Origin: Spiroplasma_E sp902809815
Lineage (GTDB): Bacteria; Bacillota_I; Bacilli_A; Mycoplasmatales; VBWQ01
Reading direction: 5' to 3'
NCBI RefSeq assembly: GCF_964030925.1
Contig: NZ_OZ034992.1
Span: 682,001-746,000 of the forward strand
DNA: 64,000 bases
The notes below the pieces were generated by a model. That model saw only the letters and a list, made by a program, of their open reading frames with translations, did not search any database and was not told where the DNA came from. The number at the start of each line of letters is the position of its first letter. The first letter of the stretch is position 1. Of this stretch, positions 31,556 through 41,281 are shown piece by piece. A program made the translations under genes and the position numbers.

Positions 31556-32719
31556 ATGATTTTACTTCCTGAACAATTTCCTCATAATCAGTTTAAAATT
31601 AGTCATGAAAAACAAATGTTATTAGATTATAAAAATAATTTAATTAATTATGATAAATATTGACATAAAAATGAATATGATAAAAATAAATATAAATATG
31701 TTAAAACTGCTAAAAGAACTTTTACATCAATGTATGGAATAGTAAAAGATTTTTATAGAAAAGTATATCAACATAAAATTACTGGTGAATATTTATATCC
31801 ATTAGATACATATATTAATATTGATAAAAATAAAAAATTTACTAATCAAGTAACAAAATCAATAATTTATGAAGCAGATTTAAATAATATTACATATCCT
31901 ATAATTAAACATAATTTAAAAATAAGTATATCATTATCAACTATTTGTAGAAGAGTAAAAAAAACTAATATATTTGTTCAAGAATTACCACAAGAAAAAA
32001 TAAAAATATTACCAACTGATTATATTTATATTCAATCAGATGAATCATATAATAATTTAATTGATAATAATAAAAAAAGAAAATTTAGACATAGAACAGT
32101 AAGTATAAGTACAGGTTTTGATTTAAATAAATCTACTGATAATAGACATGTTTTAGAAAATAAATATATTTTTGTTTTGTCAACTAGAAAAGGTCAAAGA
32201 ATTACTAAAAAAGAATTTGGTAAATCTATAATAACTAATTTAGATAATATTTTTATTGGTTATACTAATGAAAATTTAAAATTAACTGGTGATGGTGCTA
32301 CTTATCTTAAATCTACTGCTAATTATTTAAAAATTGATTATGCTGTAGATAAATGACATCCATTACAAAAATTAAAACAAGTATTTATTGTAGGAAAAGG
32401 TAAAAGAACAAAAGAAAATAATAAAAAATTAAATTATGCATATTATAAATTATTTTTAAATGGTTGTTATTATAAATTATTAGATTATTTAAAAGAAAAT
32501 AATGCTGATGAAAAAATATATGAATATTTTAAAAATAATAAAAAAGGTATTGAAAATCAAAATGCTATTTGAAATATTGGTTGTAGTGCTGAAAGTGATG
32601 TTTATCATTTAATAAAATCTATATCTAATAATAATGCAAAAATTTATTCAAAAGAAGCATTTTTTAATTTATTAAAATTAAAACAAGCAAGAATTAATAA
32701 ATTAAAAGTATTTGTTTAA
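31556..32719 (+). CDS. UPF0236/ISLre2-type DDE transposase of prophage 1
   Basis: 387 residues after AGAAAGGA. The N-terminal third (SMYGIVKDFYRKVYQHKITG) matches the family's conserved region. Catalytic acids are visible at D162 (IYIQSDESYN), D246 (LKLTGDGATYLK) and E346 (GCSAESDVYH), with VDKWHPLQKLK between the last two. A family member is found truncated at 6507-7380 as an ordinary insertion sequence. Here it lies 184 bases from one end of a phage genome with inverted ends and 9-bp duplications. It is the best candidate for the integration enzyme. Confidence 0.85.
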
Positions 32720-32799
32720 ATTTATAAAATTTAATAAATCTAAACCTAAATAGTTAGGAATTTTTATTTTATAAAAGTTAATAAAATCTATAATAAGAC

Positions 32800-32828
32800 T
32801 TGACATTTACCCTATTTAGGGTTATAAT
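32800..32828 (+). promoter_or_regulatory. Consensus outward promoter with palindromic operator
   Basis: TTGACA at 32800-32805, 17-base spacer, TATAAT at 32823-32828: a perfect sigma-70-type promoter. The spacer contains the perfect palindrome ACCCTATTTAGGGT (32809-32822), well placed for a repressor. It points to the right end, 75 bases away, with no phage gene downstream; joining of the two ends would place the early operon downstream. Confidence 0.75.
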
Positions 32829-32833
32829 ATTTA

Positions 32834-32843
32834 TAACAATTAA
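32834..32843. repeat. Right subterminal repeat of prophage 1
   Basis: Reading inward from the right end this is TTAATTGTTA, 60 bases from the tip. The same 10-mer reads inward at 12668-12677, 63 bases from the left tip. Candidate transposase-binding sites. Confidence 0.45.
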
Positions 32844-32872
32844 TAATTTATTTTATCTTTTATTTAAAGAAA

Positions 32873-32903
32873 ATTAAATTATAACTAGACTTGAAATACG
32901 CCC
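32873..32903. repeat. Right terminal inverted repeat of prophage 1
   Basis: Read inward: GGGCGTATTTCAA then GTCTAGTTATAATTTAAT. Pairs with the left end over about 30 bases with five mismatches in the first 22 and one offset. Confidence 0.85.
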
Positions 32904-33910
32904 GTTAATTTATTATTACTTATAATAAGTTGTTTACTATCGATAAAATAATATGTTCAATCAATGATATATCATGTATCTGTTTTAATATTTTCATTTT
33001 TAACTTTCTTTCATAAAGGACTAGTTTCAATATTAAATCAATTATTTTTAACATCATTAATATTTTCATTTGCTTTAATTAATTCATTATTTAATTTGGT
33101 AATTTCATTTTCATTTGTAGTAATTCGTTTTTGTTGTTTAGCAGAAAAATCACAAGTTGGTGCATGTGTATAATCACCAATTTGTGGATTATTTTGTAAT
33201 GCTTCTGGTGGTAATGTTCCAATTTCATCAGGTCAATCTAAAATCATTGTTTCAGTTTCTTTATCATAATCAGTTGCTACATAACCTTTATTAACAAATT
33301 TACTAACAGGACCTCTATATATTTCATTTTCATTATCATCAACTAAATCATCATACAATTTAATTTGTTTTAATAATGTAAATTCTTTTTGTTGTTCAAT
33401 TAATTCATCAACTTGATTTCTAGTATAAAATGCTTTTAAGTCAATTTTTTCAACATCTATTTCATCATCATTATAACTTGAAAATATTTGTTTTAATTCT
33501 GTTAATCTTGCTCATATTTTCATTCTACTAGGTGCTAAATCTCAAACATTAATCGTAGGAGTACTATTTGCACTAAATTGACTACCATTATTAAATTGAA
33601 TAGTAGCATCAACATTAAATTCAATTGGTGTACGATTAAATACTCAATGTTCAACCATAACATAAACCATATCTCTTAATGTTTCTTTAATTAATTCATC
33701 TTTAAAACTATCAAAAGGAAATTTAGATAAAATAAAATCAAGATAAGCATTAATATCATTTTGCGCGCGAATAGCAAAAGTTTTAAATCAATCATTAACA
33801 TTTGGTCATGTTTTTATATATTGCTGTGGTGTTTCTGTAATTTTTCCAGTTAATGGATATCAGTTATTATAATTTTCAAGACTGACATCAGTTCAAAGTT
33901 TATTAATCAT
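32885..33910 (-). pseudogene. Tail fibre of prophage 2, N-terminal fragment
   Basis: 341 residues are readable, but the last six codons and the TAG belong to the inserted prophage 1 end. The N-terminal part is helical (NDINAYLDFILSKFPF; ETLRDMVYVMVEHWVF), probably the virion attachment domain, with a Pro/Thr stretch and a long coiled coil (ITTNENEITKLNNELIK) after it. Joined to 12044-12595 and 9989-10910 it makes an 826-residue protein. It ran downstream of the gene at 33939 with GGAATGA before the ATG. Confidence 0.85.
32904..32912. repeat. 9-bp target duplication, right copy
   Basis: GTTAATTTA, identical to 12596-12604, lying inside the reading frame of the interrupted fibre gene. Confidence 0.92.
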
Positions 33911-33938
33911 AATTTATCATTCCTTAAAAAATGCTTGT

Positions 33939-34883
33939 TTATAATGATGAGTATGTTTTTTTGTTTTTTTTATGTGTTATATGTTCAATTTCTTTTTGTA
34001 TTTTATTTTTGCCTTTTTTTAATTTTTTCTTACTTTTTGCTACAACTTGACTATATGCAAACTTTTCTAAATGATGTAATAATCCAGTACCAAATAAAGT
34101 ATTTACTGAAAATTTTAAACCAACATTTTTAAATGATTTGTTAATATTTTCAATAGGATTATTAATAACATTTACTACTTTATGATAAGTTCTTATTATT
34201 CTAAATATTTCTCTATATACTTTAAAACTATCTTTAATTACTTCTTGAACAACTGGCGGAGCAAATGCTATTGCTTTTAATCATTTATTATGATTTACTC
34301 CATAACCAATGTATCAACCACTATATCAACGATATCAATGAAATGGATGTATTTGAGTAACAAAAGTTTTTGCTTTAAGAATACTATCAACAACTGTAAT
34401 TGGTTTATATTTAGGATTGCGATGATAAATAGTAATTGCACATTTATCTAATGATAAAGGTTGAATTTTACAACCCATAAATACTGGTGAATTTAATGGA
34501 ATTAATTGTGCATGTTTAATTGCTCTTTTTTCTGCACTAGTAAATAAATCAGTTGCTTTTTGTTTTAATTTATTAATTTTTTCAAATGCTTGTTTTTCTA
34601 ACTTTTCAAATTTTTCTTGTAATTTATATATACTTTCTCGTATTTTTTCAAAATATGATGTATCTTTTCAAAATTTATTTAAACCTTTTTTTAAATAAAA
34701 TCTAATATCAAAATATTTAAAAGTTTGATTTGCTTTTAAAACAATTTGATGAATAACATTATTTTTAAAATTAAATTTAATAGCATTAGCACGAATTTTT
34801 TGTAAATCTAAAATTAAAGTTTTTCCATATCTATTTTCTGTATGTATTGTATGAACTAAATTTAATCAATCATGCTGATTCAT
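33939..34883 (-). CDS. Prophage 2 late protein, unknown, basic
   Basis: 314 residues, strongly basic at the C-terminus (SKKKLKKGKNKIQKEIEH). A coiled coil lies near KLQEKFEKLEKQAFEKINK; FHWYRWYSGWYIGYG is a Trp/Tyr-rich patch using TGA codons. Sits between the interrupted membrane-region gene and the fibre. Possibly a tail or collar component by place. Confidence 0.6.
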
Positions 34884-34897
34884 AGATAATACTTTTT

Positions 34898-35121
34898 TTA
34901 AATCAGTATTAAATTTTTTAAAAAGTTATTTGCTTTTTCAATATCTTTAATTTTAAATTTTGGAGTTAATTGTGGACTTAATTTTATTAATGTATTTTGT
35001 AATAATAAGTGTTCCATTAATTTTTCTGTTTCTAGTTTTTGAAAATTATTCTTATATTGTCTTTCAGCAACATAACCTAAATCTCGTAATACTGTTTCAC
35101 GATTAGGAGTAAAACTATAAT
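34898..35121 (-). pseudogene. Prophage 2 late gene, C-terminal piece behind IS5 copy 2
   Basis: Contains YSFTPNRETVLRDLGYVA and ends LKNLILI. Together with 36283-36796, minus one copy of the AAT duplication, it forms a continuous 245-codon gene, so only the insertion broke it. Confidence 0.75.
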
Positions 35122-36282
35122 AGACATATTCCATAATTAAATTTTTTAAAAGTCAATTAATTAATAATTTTAAAATTTATTTTATAATTTTGTTATTAAC
35201 AATAAATTTAGAAAAGTGTTGATAAAAATGATTTTTGAAAATTTAAAAAAATTAAAAAATGAAGAATTTTACAGATATTTTGGTATAAAACGTTTTCATT
35301 TTAATGAAATGTTAGAAAAATTAATTGAAATAGAAAAATTAGAAAAAAATAAAGGTCGAAAAAATAAACTTTCAGTAGAAGAAAGATTAATGATGACTTT
35401 ATTATACTGAAAAGAATATTATACTTTTTTTCAAATGAGTATTAAATCTAAAATGAGCCCATCAAGTTGTTTTCGAAATATTACTTGAGTAGAAAATAAA
35501 CTTAGTAACCACAAAGATTACCAATTTTTAAAAGAAAGATATAAATTAAAAATTGATAAAAAACAAGAAAATTCAAATGAATTTCAATTTTATTTAATTG
35601 ATTCAACTGAGATTGAAATTGAAAGACCAACTAAAAAAAACTACAGTTAGAATATTTTTCTGGTAAAAGTTGAATGTATTCTATAAAATTTCAAATTGTA
35701 TATGATTTTTTTAATAAAAAAATTGTTGATATTTTTGCTGATAATGGTAAAGTGCATGATTTTCAAATATTAAAAAATTCAAATCTTGAATTTTCAGAAA
35801 AAACAATAATTATTGGTGATTTAGGATATCAAGGTATACAAAATATTTATAAAAATACAATAATACCAATTAAAAGAACTAAAAATAAAAAATTAACTAA
35901 ACAAGAAAGAAAATACAATAAGATTGTATCTAAAATTAGAATTAAAGTTGAACATGTCTTTGCTTGATTGAAAAGATTCAAAATTTTAGTAAATAAATGT
36001 AGAAAATCTAAATTTAGACTTATGTACTTAAGATTTAACTTACTTTGTGAAATTTTTAATAAAATAAAACCATTAAAATAAAAAAATATTAAAAATATTT
36101 TTTTAAAATTTAAATTTTTATCGAGTTAATATAAAAATATTATTAACAATTTTTTGTTTAAAATGTAAACTCATTTTTTAAACTATTTTTTCAAAAAATA
36201 TTTATTTCTATATTCAATAACACTAAATAGTTTTAAAACAATTTTATTGACAATTAATTAAATTTAATTACGGAATATGTCC
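35122..36282 (+). mobile_element. IS5-family-like insertion sequence, copy 2
   Basis: 1161 bp with ends AGACATATTCC and GGAATATGTCC. Flanked by the direct repeat AAT (35119-35121 and 36283-36285). Removing it restores an open frame, which fixes the boundaries and the 3-bp duplication. Confidence 0.93.
35216..36081 (+). CDS. IS5-family-like transposase made by -1 frameshift, copy 2
   Basis: Same two-frame structure as at 8044-8909, with GTG at 35216 or ATG at 35228, the slip site A_AAA_AAC at 35635-35641, and the second-frame stop at 36081. One coding difference is visible just after the slip: EYFSGK here against EYFFGK in copy 1. Catalytic region GDLGYQG kept. Confidence 0.82.
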
Positions 36283-36796
36283 AATTCATTAAATAACGTT
36301 TATTACCAATAATTTTATCTGTTAAAATTTCTTTTCTACTTACTTGATTAATAATTTCTTGTAAATTTTTTACTTCTTTAATTCCAACTTGTTCTAATGT
36401 TTTAGTTTTTTCTGCTAGTTTAATAAATTTAGTTGTACGATAACCACGACTAATTTTATTAAGTCCAGCAAATGCAGGAAGTATATTAAAGAAAGTATTT
36501 AACTTTGTTACATTTCCTTTTAAATAATCATAAACTTGATTAATAGTAAAATCAGTTAAAAATTCTACACCAACAGCACTAATACTAGCAACTAAATCAC
36601 TTGCACCTAATCCAAGTGCTATACTTTCACTTAACCCACCAGTAAAAGGAGCAAGTGCTACTGCTATTACTTGTACACCAATCATTTCTAAAATTTCTCA
36701 TCAAAAACTTTTATTTTCTTGTTGTTTACTTATTCTAGTATGTTTTGGTTTATTTATATTTAATAGTATTGCTGTACTAGTTGTACCGATTGGCAT
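36283..36796 (-). pseudogene. Prophage 2 late gene, N-terminal piece
   Basis: About 171 residues from ATG 36796. Starts MPIGTTSTAILLN; a long weakly hydrophobic stretch (IGVQVIAVALAPFTGGL, then IALGLGASDLVASISAVGV) suggests membrane interaction. The intact protein would be 244 residues. Follows the capsid gene of prophage 2. Confidence 0.7.
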
Positions 36797-36810
36797 GGTA
36801 TTAATTTCCT

Positions 36811-37995
36811 TTATTTAAGAGTTATTTTAATTGGATTTGTTGTTCCTTTATAATTTAAATCATTAACATTTGCAGTAATAGTTATATATAAGTCACCTGC
36901 TTTTTGTTTTTGATTATTTATATTAGTTTTACTTTGTGCATCACTAAAATATTTAATAGTTGGATTTGTTAAATTTGGATTTAATGATTTAAGTTCATTA
37001 GTACTTTTTATTTGTGTATTTAATTCACTATTATTGTTATTAACATTTGCAGTAATATCAGTTGTTAAACTTGTAATTTTAGTTTTTAAATCATTTTTTT
37101 CTGTTTTAATAACTCCACATAACATTCAACGTGAAGTTGTTTCATTATTAGAAATATATGGGATTGCTTCTCCAACAACTTCACCAGCAACTTTATATGC
37201 TCTTCCTGCTTTATCATCTTTAATAAAATCTACATAAATAACTGTATTTTCTATCATATATCTTTTCATCGCTCTTGGTGTTGCTAAAACAAAGGTCATT
37301 AATTGTTGTTCATTTTTATCATTAGTAAAAATCATATAGTCATCAAGAACGATTTCACATAATACGCCTTTTACATATAAATTATTTCCATTTAAACGTA
37401 ATTGTTGTGCCAACTGATTATCGGTAATTAAACCTTTATTATCTGCTAAATAAACTAAACTATCATAAAGACCATTAGTAATAAAAAATTTACTATTTGC
37501 AATGTTTCTAAATTGAAACAAAGTATTTCAAGCAGATAACATTGATTTTAAATAGCCTACTGGTGTTGTATCTTCAATATCGATTTTAGTAGCAAATTTT
37601 GCAATTGCTTGTGTATCATCAATTGCTAATTTATCTGCTAAATCATTTGCAACTTCATATTGCATACTATCTAATAAATTTTGTCCATTATTTGCTTTTA
37701 AATCTACATCTGCAATAATTTCTCCTGCAAGATATTTTTTAGTTATTTTTTTACTAATTTTATCTGTATCAACATATGGTAATTCATATCTTTTACTTTT
37801 ATCATCCCAAGCAATAATTTTTACTTCCGGTTTTTTTGGTTTTTTAACAATAAATTCAATATTTACTGAGTCAACAATTTCAGTAGGAAAAAAGTTTGCC
37901 CATGGACTATTTGAAATTTTAAAAAACTCTATAAATTCTGGTGCTTCTACTAATCTCTCTGTATTGTCTAAATTTAGATTAAATGGTTCTGACAT
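36811..37995 (-). CDS. Major capsid protein of prophage 2
   Basis: 394 residues. Features of HK97-fold capsid proteins: an N-terminal domain with NSPWANFFPTEIV, a helix LLDSMQYEVANDLADKLA (spine-helix-like), VGYLKSMLSAWNTL and NSKFFITNGLYDSLVYL. An Ig-like or decoration-type C-terminal extension (ITANVNDLNYKGTTNPIKI) follows. It lies after a coiled-coil scaffold gene, and GAAAGGAAGGAA precedes the ATG. Unrelated in sequence to the prophage 1 capsid as far as I can see. Confidence 0.68.
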
Positions 37996-38013
37996 TTTAT
38001 TCCTTCCTTTCGT

Positions 38014-38142
38014 TTATAAATAATTTTTCTTTTTATAATTAATTAAAAAATTTTCTTTATCATTTGGTTTATTATTAATAATTATTTGTTTATTGCCACC
38101 TGTATTAATTGTTTGTTTAAATATCGGTTGTTCTTTAATCAT
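38014..38142 (-). CDS. Possible 42-residue overlapping peptide
   Basis: ATG at 38142 inside the scaffold gene in another frame, running to TAA at 38014 just before the capsid gene. Lys/Asn-rich, no clear ribosome binding site. It could instead be non-coding. Confidence 0.25.
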   Translation of the reverse strand: MIKEQPIFKQTINTGGNKQIIINNKPNDKENFLINYKKKNYL

Positions 38143-38387
38143 TTTTTAATAGTTTCTTCAATTTTTGAATTTTCTATATTATTTGTTTTAAATTTTAAAA
38201 AATCATAAAATTCAGTTTTAACTTGATATTTTTTAAATATATTAATCATTTCTTTTTCTTTAATTTCTTGATTAAGTTTATTTAACTTATTTTCTGCTTC
38301 ATTAACTTTATTTTCTATTTCTTGTTGAGCATTATTTTCATTTAAAGGTTCAGTTGTTTGTTGAACATTATTTTCATTTTCTAACAT
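38082..38387 (-). CDS. Scaffold-like protein of prophage 2
   Basis: 101 residues when TGA is read as Trp. Acidic, helical, with a clear coiled coil (VNEAENKLNKLNQEIKEKE) and a Gln/Asn/Glu-rich start. Sits before the capsid gene, as the scaffold does in prophage 1, but is shorter and unrelated in detail. AGGAGA precedes the ATG. Confidence 0.55.
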
Positions 38388-38404
38388 TTAACATTCTCCT
38401 AATC

Positions 38405-38590
38405 TTATCCCAATAATCAATCTTTAACTAATTGTGGCATTTCACTTATTAATTTTTTATAATCATTAACTGCGTTTTCTAATGTATCAATATCAGAAAA
38501 TTTAAAACAATTATCAATATGTAAATCAAAATCTCTATCAATACTGATATCTTGTTTTCTATATTTTTCATTAAATTCAATTTTTGTCAT
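38405..38590 (-). CDS. 61-residue prophage 2 protein, unknown
   Basis: Acidic small protein starting MTKIEFNEKYRKQD; helix-rich end. One base separates it from the upstream gene's stop. No family recognised. Confidence 0.5.
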
Positions 38591-38591
38591 A

Positions 38592-38780
38592 TTATTTTTC
38601 TCCTTTATTAATTTTTTCGTTTAATTTTGCTAATTTTTTTTGATGTTTTATAATTTTGTTATTTGCTCTAACATGTTTTGGAGTTGTGATAAATCTTTTT
38701 AATAAAACAATAATTTCTCTGCAAATTAATGTTCCAACACTTGTTCCAATAATTATTAATTCATGTAAAAATTCTTTCAT
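38592..38780 (-). CDS. Small membrane-anchored basic protein
   Basis: 62 residues: a hydrophobic N-terminal half (LHELIIIGTSVGTLICREIIVLL) and a Lys/Arg-rich tail. Holin-like size and charge distribution, but located before the head genes. Role unknown. Confidence 0.5.
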   Translation of the reverse strand: MKEFLHELIIIGTSVGTLICREIIVLLKRFITTPKHVRANNKIIKHQKKLAKLNEKINKGEK

Positions 38781-38815
38781 TTGAATATTTTCCTTTCAAT
38801 TTTTAATTTTTTTAA

Positions 38816-38974
38816 TTATTCATCAAATTGCCCACCATTAATTCTTTCAATCATTGATTGTGAATTACTTATAATAGTTACTAATAAAGAAATTTCTTTA
38901 TTTAATTGTTCCATCCTTTCTTTATGTGTTTTTATTTCGTGATTATAATATTCAATTAATTTTTCTTTATTCAT
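38816..38974 (-). CDS. 52-residue coiled-coil protein
   Basis: Starts MNKEKLIEYY and is predicted helical throughout (KERMEQLNKEISLL). Preceded by AGGAGGTGAG, a strong site. Unknown. Confidence 0.5.
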   Translation of the reverse strand: MNKEKLIEYYNHEIKTHKERMEQLNKEISLLVTIISNSQSMIERINGGQFDE

Positions 38975-38990
38975 AAATTACTCACCTCCT

Positions 38991-39815
38991 TTATAAACTC
39001 ATGTGATTATAATCTCAATTTAATGAAGCATTATCGTGATTTAATGCTACTTTGCTCATATTATCACTACCGTATTGACTAGTTGTTTCACTATTAATTG
39101 TGAATCTATTATCATTTACTAATCTTGCAGTTTCATCATTAAATGATGTTTCTTGCATTTCTTGAATATGATTTGTAGTTTCCATAGGTAGTAAATTATG
39201 GATTATTTCACTTGCACCAGCAATAATAGTAGGTACTGCATAAGCATTATTAAAATCATTATTAATACCCATTGCAACACCACTTGAAATTAAACATCCA
39301 CCAGTTGCCATATTACAAATTTTTCTTATTGCTTCAAATTTATTAGGTATTAACTCAGTTAATCCACTAATAAGATTTGAAATACCATAAGTATTTAATG
39401 AAATATAAGTATCTCAATCCATTAATGACTGATGTTCTTGTTTATTTAATAGTAATCATGGCGGACCTTCTGTTGTGATTGTAGTAGTTATTGGAATTGG
39501 TGTTATTGGAATAATAGGATTAATATTATTTTCTGTTCATTTACTATAATTTGCTAAACCAATTGTTCCTAATCCTAATGCTATTTTTTTAGAACTATTA
39601 ATTAATTTAGTTTTAGTATTTGGTCTTTGATTTAAATTTCAAATATCTAAACCTAATTTTTTACCAAATAATAAACTATTAATTGAACCTAATATTGGAT
39701 TAGCAATTACTTGACCATAATAAGCACTTGTACCAATCATTGCACAAATAGGACTTATACCAGTTCTAATTAATTTAGTTAAAGTATAATTTGATTGATT
39801 TTCTATATTTGGCAT
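38991..39815 (-). CDS. Late protein shared by both prophages, prophage 2 copy
   Basis: 274 residues. N-terminal third and C-terminal 98 residues are nearly identical to 27947-28783; the Pro/Thr-rich middle differs. The C-terminal segment differs only at about four positions, so it was exchanged recently. Weakly hydrophobic stretches at SPICAMIGTSAYYG and ALGLGTIGLANYS. Confidence 0.6.
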
Positions 39816-39826
39816 TTTAATCTCCT

Positions 39827-40063
39827 TTAATTTTCTAATTTTTTAATTGTTACTTTAATTCAACCTTGATAAACATCATTATCACCAACTATTAATGCAA
39901 CATTACTTTCGGGGTCAGAAACAATTATGTGTTTTGATTTAACATTTGGGTATTGTCTTAAAATAATTGCTCTAATATCATTACTTGTATGAATTGCTTT
40001 TGGAAATGGTGATAATATTTCAATTTCATCTTTATTTTCAAACAAAGTAGGTAATATTATCAT
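39827..40063 (-). CDS. Small late protein, prophage 2 copy
   Basis: 78 residues, similar to 28764-29039 in TSNDIRAI, PNV/PKL and the VSD...A..VG stretch, but clearly diverged. Precedes the shared protein in both prophages. Start overlaps the stop of the upstream gene. Unknown function. Confidence 0.55.
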
Positions 40064-40224
40064 TAATTATTCTCCTTATTTTTAATTTGATTAGAAATTT
40101 CACTTAATATTTTCAATATTTTATATTCATTTTTTAAATCTTTAATTATATAAATTAAAAATATTATTAGTGTTATACTTGTTATTAATATTGGTGCTAT
40201 TAATAAAATTTTTCATAATATCAT
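40063..40224 (-). CDS. Single-span membrane peptide, prophage 2
   Basis: 53 residues; hydrophobic N-terminal half (KILLIAPILITSITLIIFLI) followed by a charged helix. Overlaps its neighbour by one base. Unknown. Confidence 0.5.
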
Positions 40225-40227
40225 TTT

Positions 40228-40521
40228 TTACTCTTTTCATTTTTTAAATCATTTAACATTGATTGAACAAAATGCACGATTTTTAGGAATGTTTAAAGTG
40301 TTAAAGATTTGACCAGTTACAATAATTTCATCGTTTTTGTTTAATAAAATACATCGGTTATAAAGTTTTGGTTTATTAAAAATTAAAGTAACATAATTTA
40401 ATCCATTTCATTGACCACGAACACTATAATATAATTCCTTATTACCTTTTTCGTAATATTTTGCTTCAATAGTGTTACTCAGTTTTACTGTTAATTTGAC
40501 ATAATTTTCTTTATCTTTCAT
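40228..40521 (-). CDS. OB-fold-like protein, possible phage single-strand binding protein
   Basis: 97 residues with alternating strands: YVKLTVKLSNTIEAKYYE, LYYSVRGQWNGLNYVTLIF, then DEIIVTGQIFNTLNIP. The pattern suits a small OB fold that binds nucleic acid. It lies beside the RuvC-like gene. Assignment rests on strand pattern only. Confidence 0.4.
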
Positions 40522-40523
40522 TT

Positions 40524-40988
40524 TTATAATTTCCTTAAATAATTATCAAAAATTAATATTTTTTTATGATTTTTTAAATAATATTGAATATGCTTATAAG
40601 CATCTTGTTCATGTTTTGTTAATTTTATATTTCCTTTATAATTTGTTATTTTATTTTTATTTTTTAGGTGGTTTTCTAGATAATCTCAGTTGAAAACATC
40701 TTGTACTAATACCATTAATGCACCAATAATTTTAGGTGTTGCTAATGGATTAGTTAATAATTGTTTTGAACTTAAAAAGAAATTTTCTACAATAACTAAT
40801 ATTTTTTTATCAATAAATTTTTCTTTAATTAATTGCATTTTTTCTTTATACATATTTTTATTTCATAAAACAGTTAATGTATTAAATGTTTCATTAAAAA
40901 CAATATTATTAGTTTCACTTGAATATATAACCATTCCATTACTACCTATTCCTGCTGGGTCAATACCAATAATTAATTCATATTGCAT
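40524..40988 (-). CDS. RuvC-like resolvase of prophage 2
   Basis: 154 residues. Acidic residues of the RNase H fold: LIIGIDPAGIGSNG (Asp 9), ILVIVENFF (Glu) and LTKHEQDAYKHIQYY (C-terminal Glu/Asp). Differs strongly from the prophage 1 resolvase, so it is an independent version of the same function. TAATG junction with the upstream peptide. Confidence 0.72.
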
Positions 40989-41113
40989 TATCAATAAAAT
41001 TCACCATTTTTAATTTTTATAATTATTTTATTTAGATTTCCAGAACAACATGTATCTATTTTCCCAAGATATATACTATTTCTTAATTCAGTAATTAATT
41101 TTTCTTTATTCAT
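40988..41113 (-). CDS. 41-residue prophage 2 peptide
   Basis: Starts MNKEKLITEL and holds a CC pair in the middle (DTCCSGN). GGAGAT precedes the start, and it overlaps both neighbours. Unknown. Confidence 0.45.
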
Positions 41114-41279
41114 ATTTATATCTCCTACTTAACCTAATATTTAAAATACAGTCATAACAAATTGCTTTATTATTGTTATCTCTTAAAAAATATTTTCTTG
41201 TTTTTATATCATCAGTATTAAAGAATAAATAATCTAATTTATGTTGTTTACATGTTCAACAAAAATACTTTTTTTGCAT
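41106..41279 (-). CDS. 57-residue zinc-ribbon protein, prophage 2
   Basis: Two Cys pairs, CWTC near the start and CYDC about 38 residues later, with a basic C-terminus. Same style as the small zinc proteins of the prophage 1 early operon. Unknown partner. Confidence 0.55.
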
Positions 41280-41281
41280 AA

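Larger units (their letters stand above)
12605..32903. mobile_element. Prophage 1: 20,299-bp transposable tailed-phage genome
   Basis: Bounded by imperfect terminal inverted repeats starting GG(A/G)CGTATT and flanked by a perfect 9-bp direct repeat. Contents from the left: regulatory region, rightward early operon (ERF, RuvC-like, ribbon-helix-helix, zinc ribbons), DUF3800 gene, leftward late operon (terminases, scaffold, capsid, portal, tail), then a rightward UPF0236/ISLre2-type transposase near the right end. No tyrosine or serine recombinase is recognised. Late genes look intact, so it may be functional. It interrupts the fibre gene of another prophage. Confidence 0.9.

Noticed and set aside
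12605..32903. tRNA-gene attachment site with site-specific integrase
   Set aside because: No tRNA gene or integrase is present; the boundaries are defined by inverted ends and a 9-bp duplication.
34898..36796. Frameshift mutation in the prophage 2 late gene
   Set aside because: Removing IS5 copy 2 and one AAT gives a clean 245-codon frame, so only the insertion interrupts it.
40690..41013. Plus-strand frame of 107 codons
   Set aside because: Antisense shadow of the RuvC-like gene of prophage 2.
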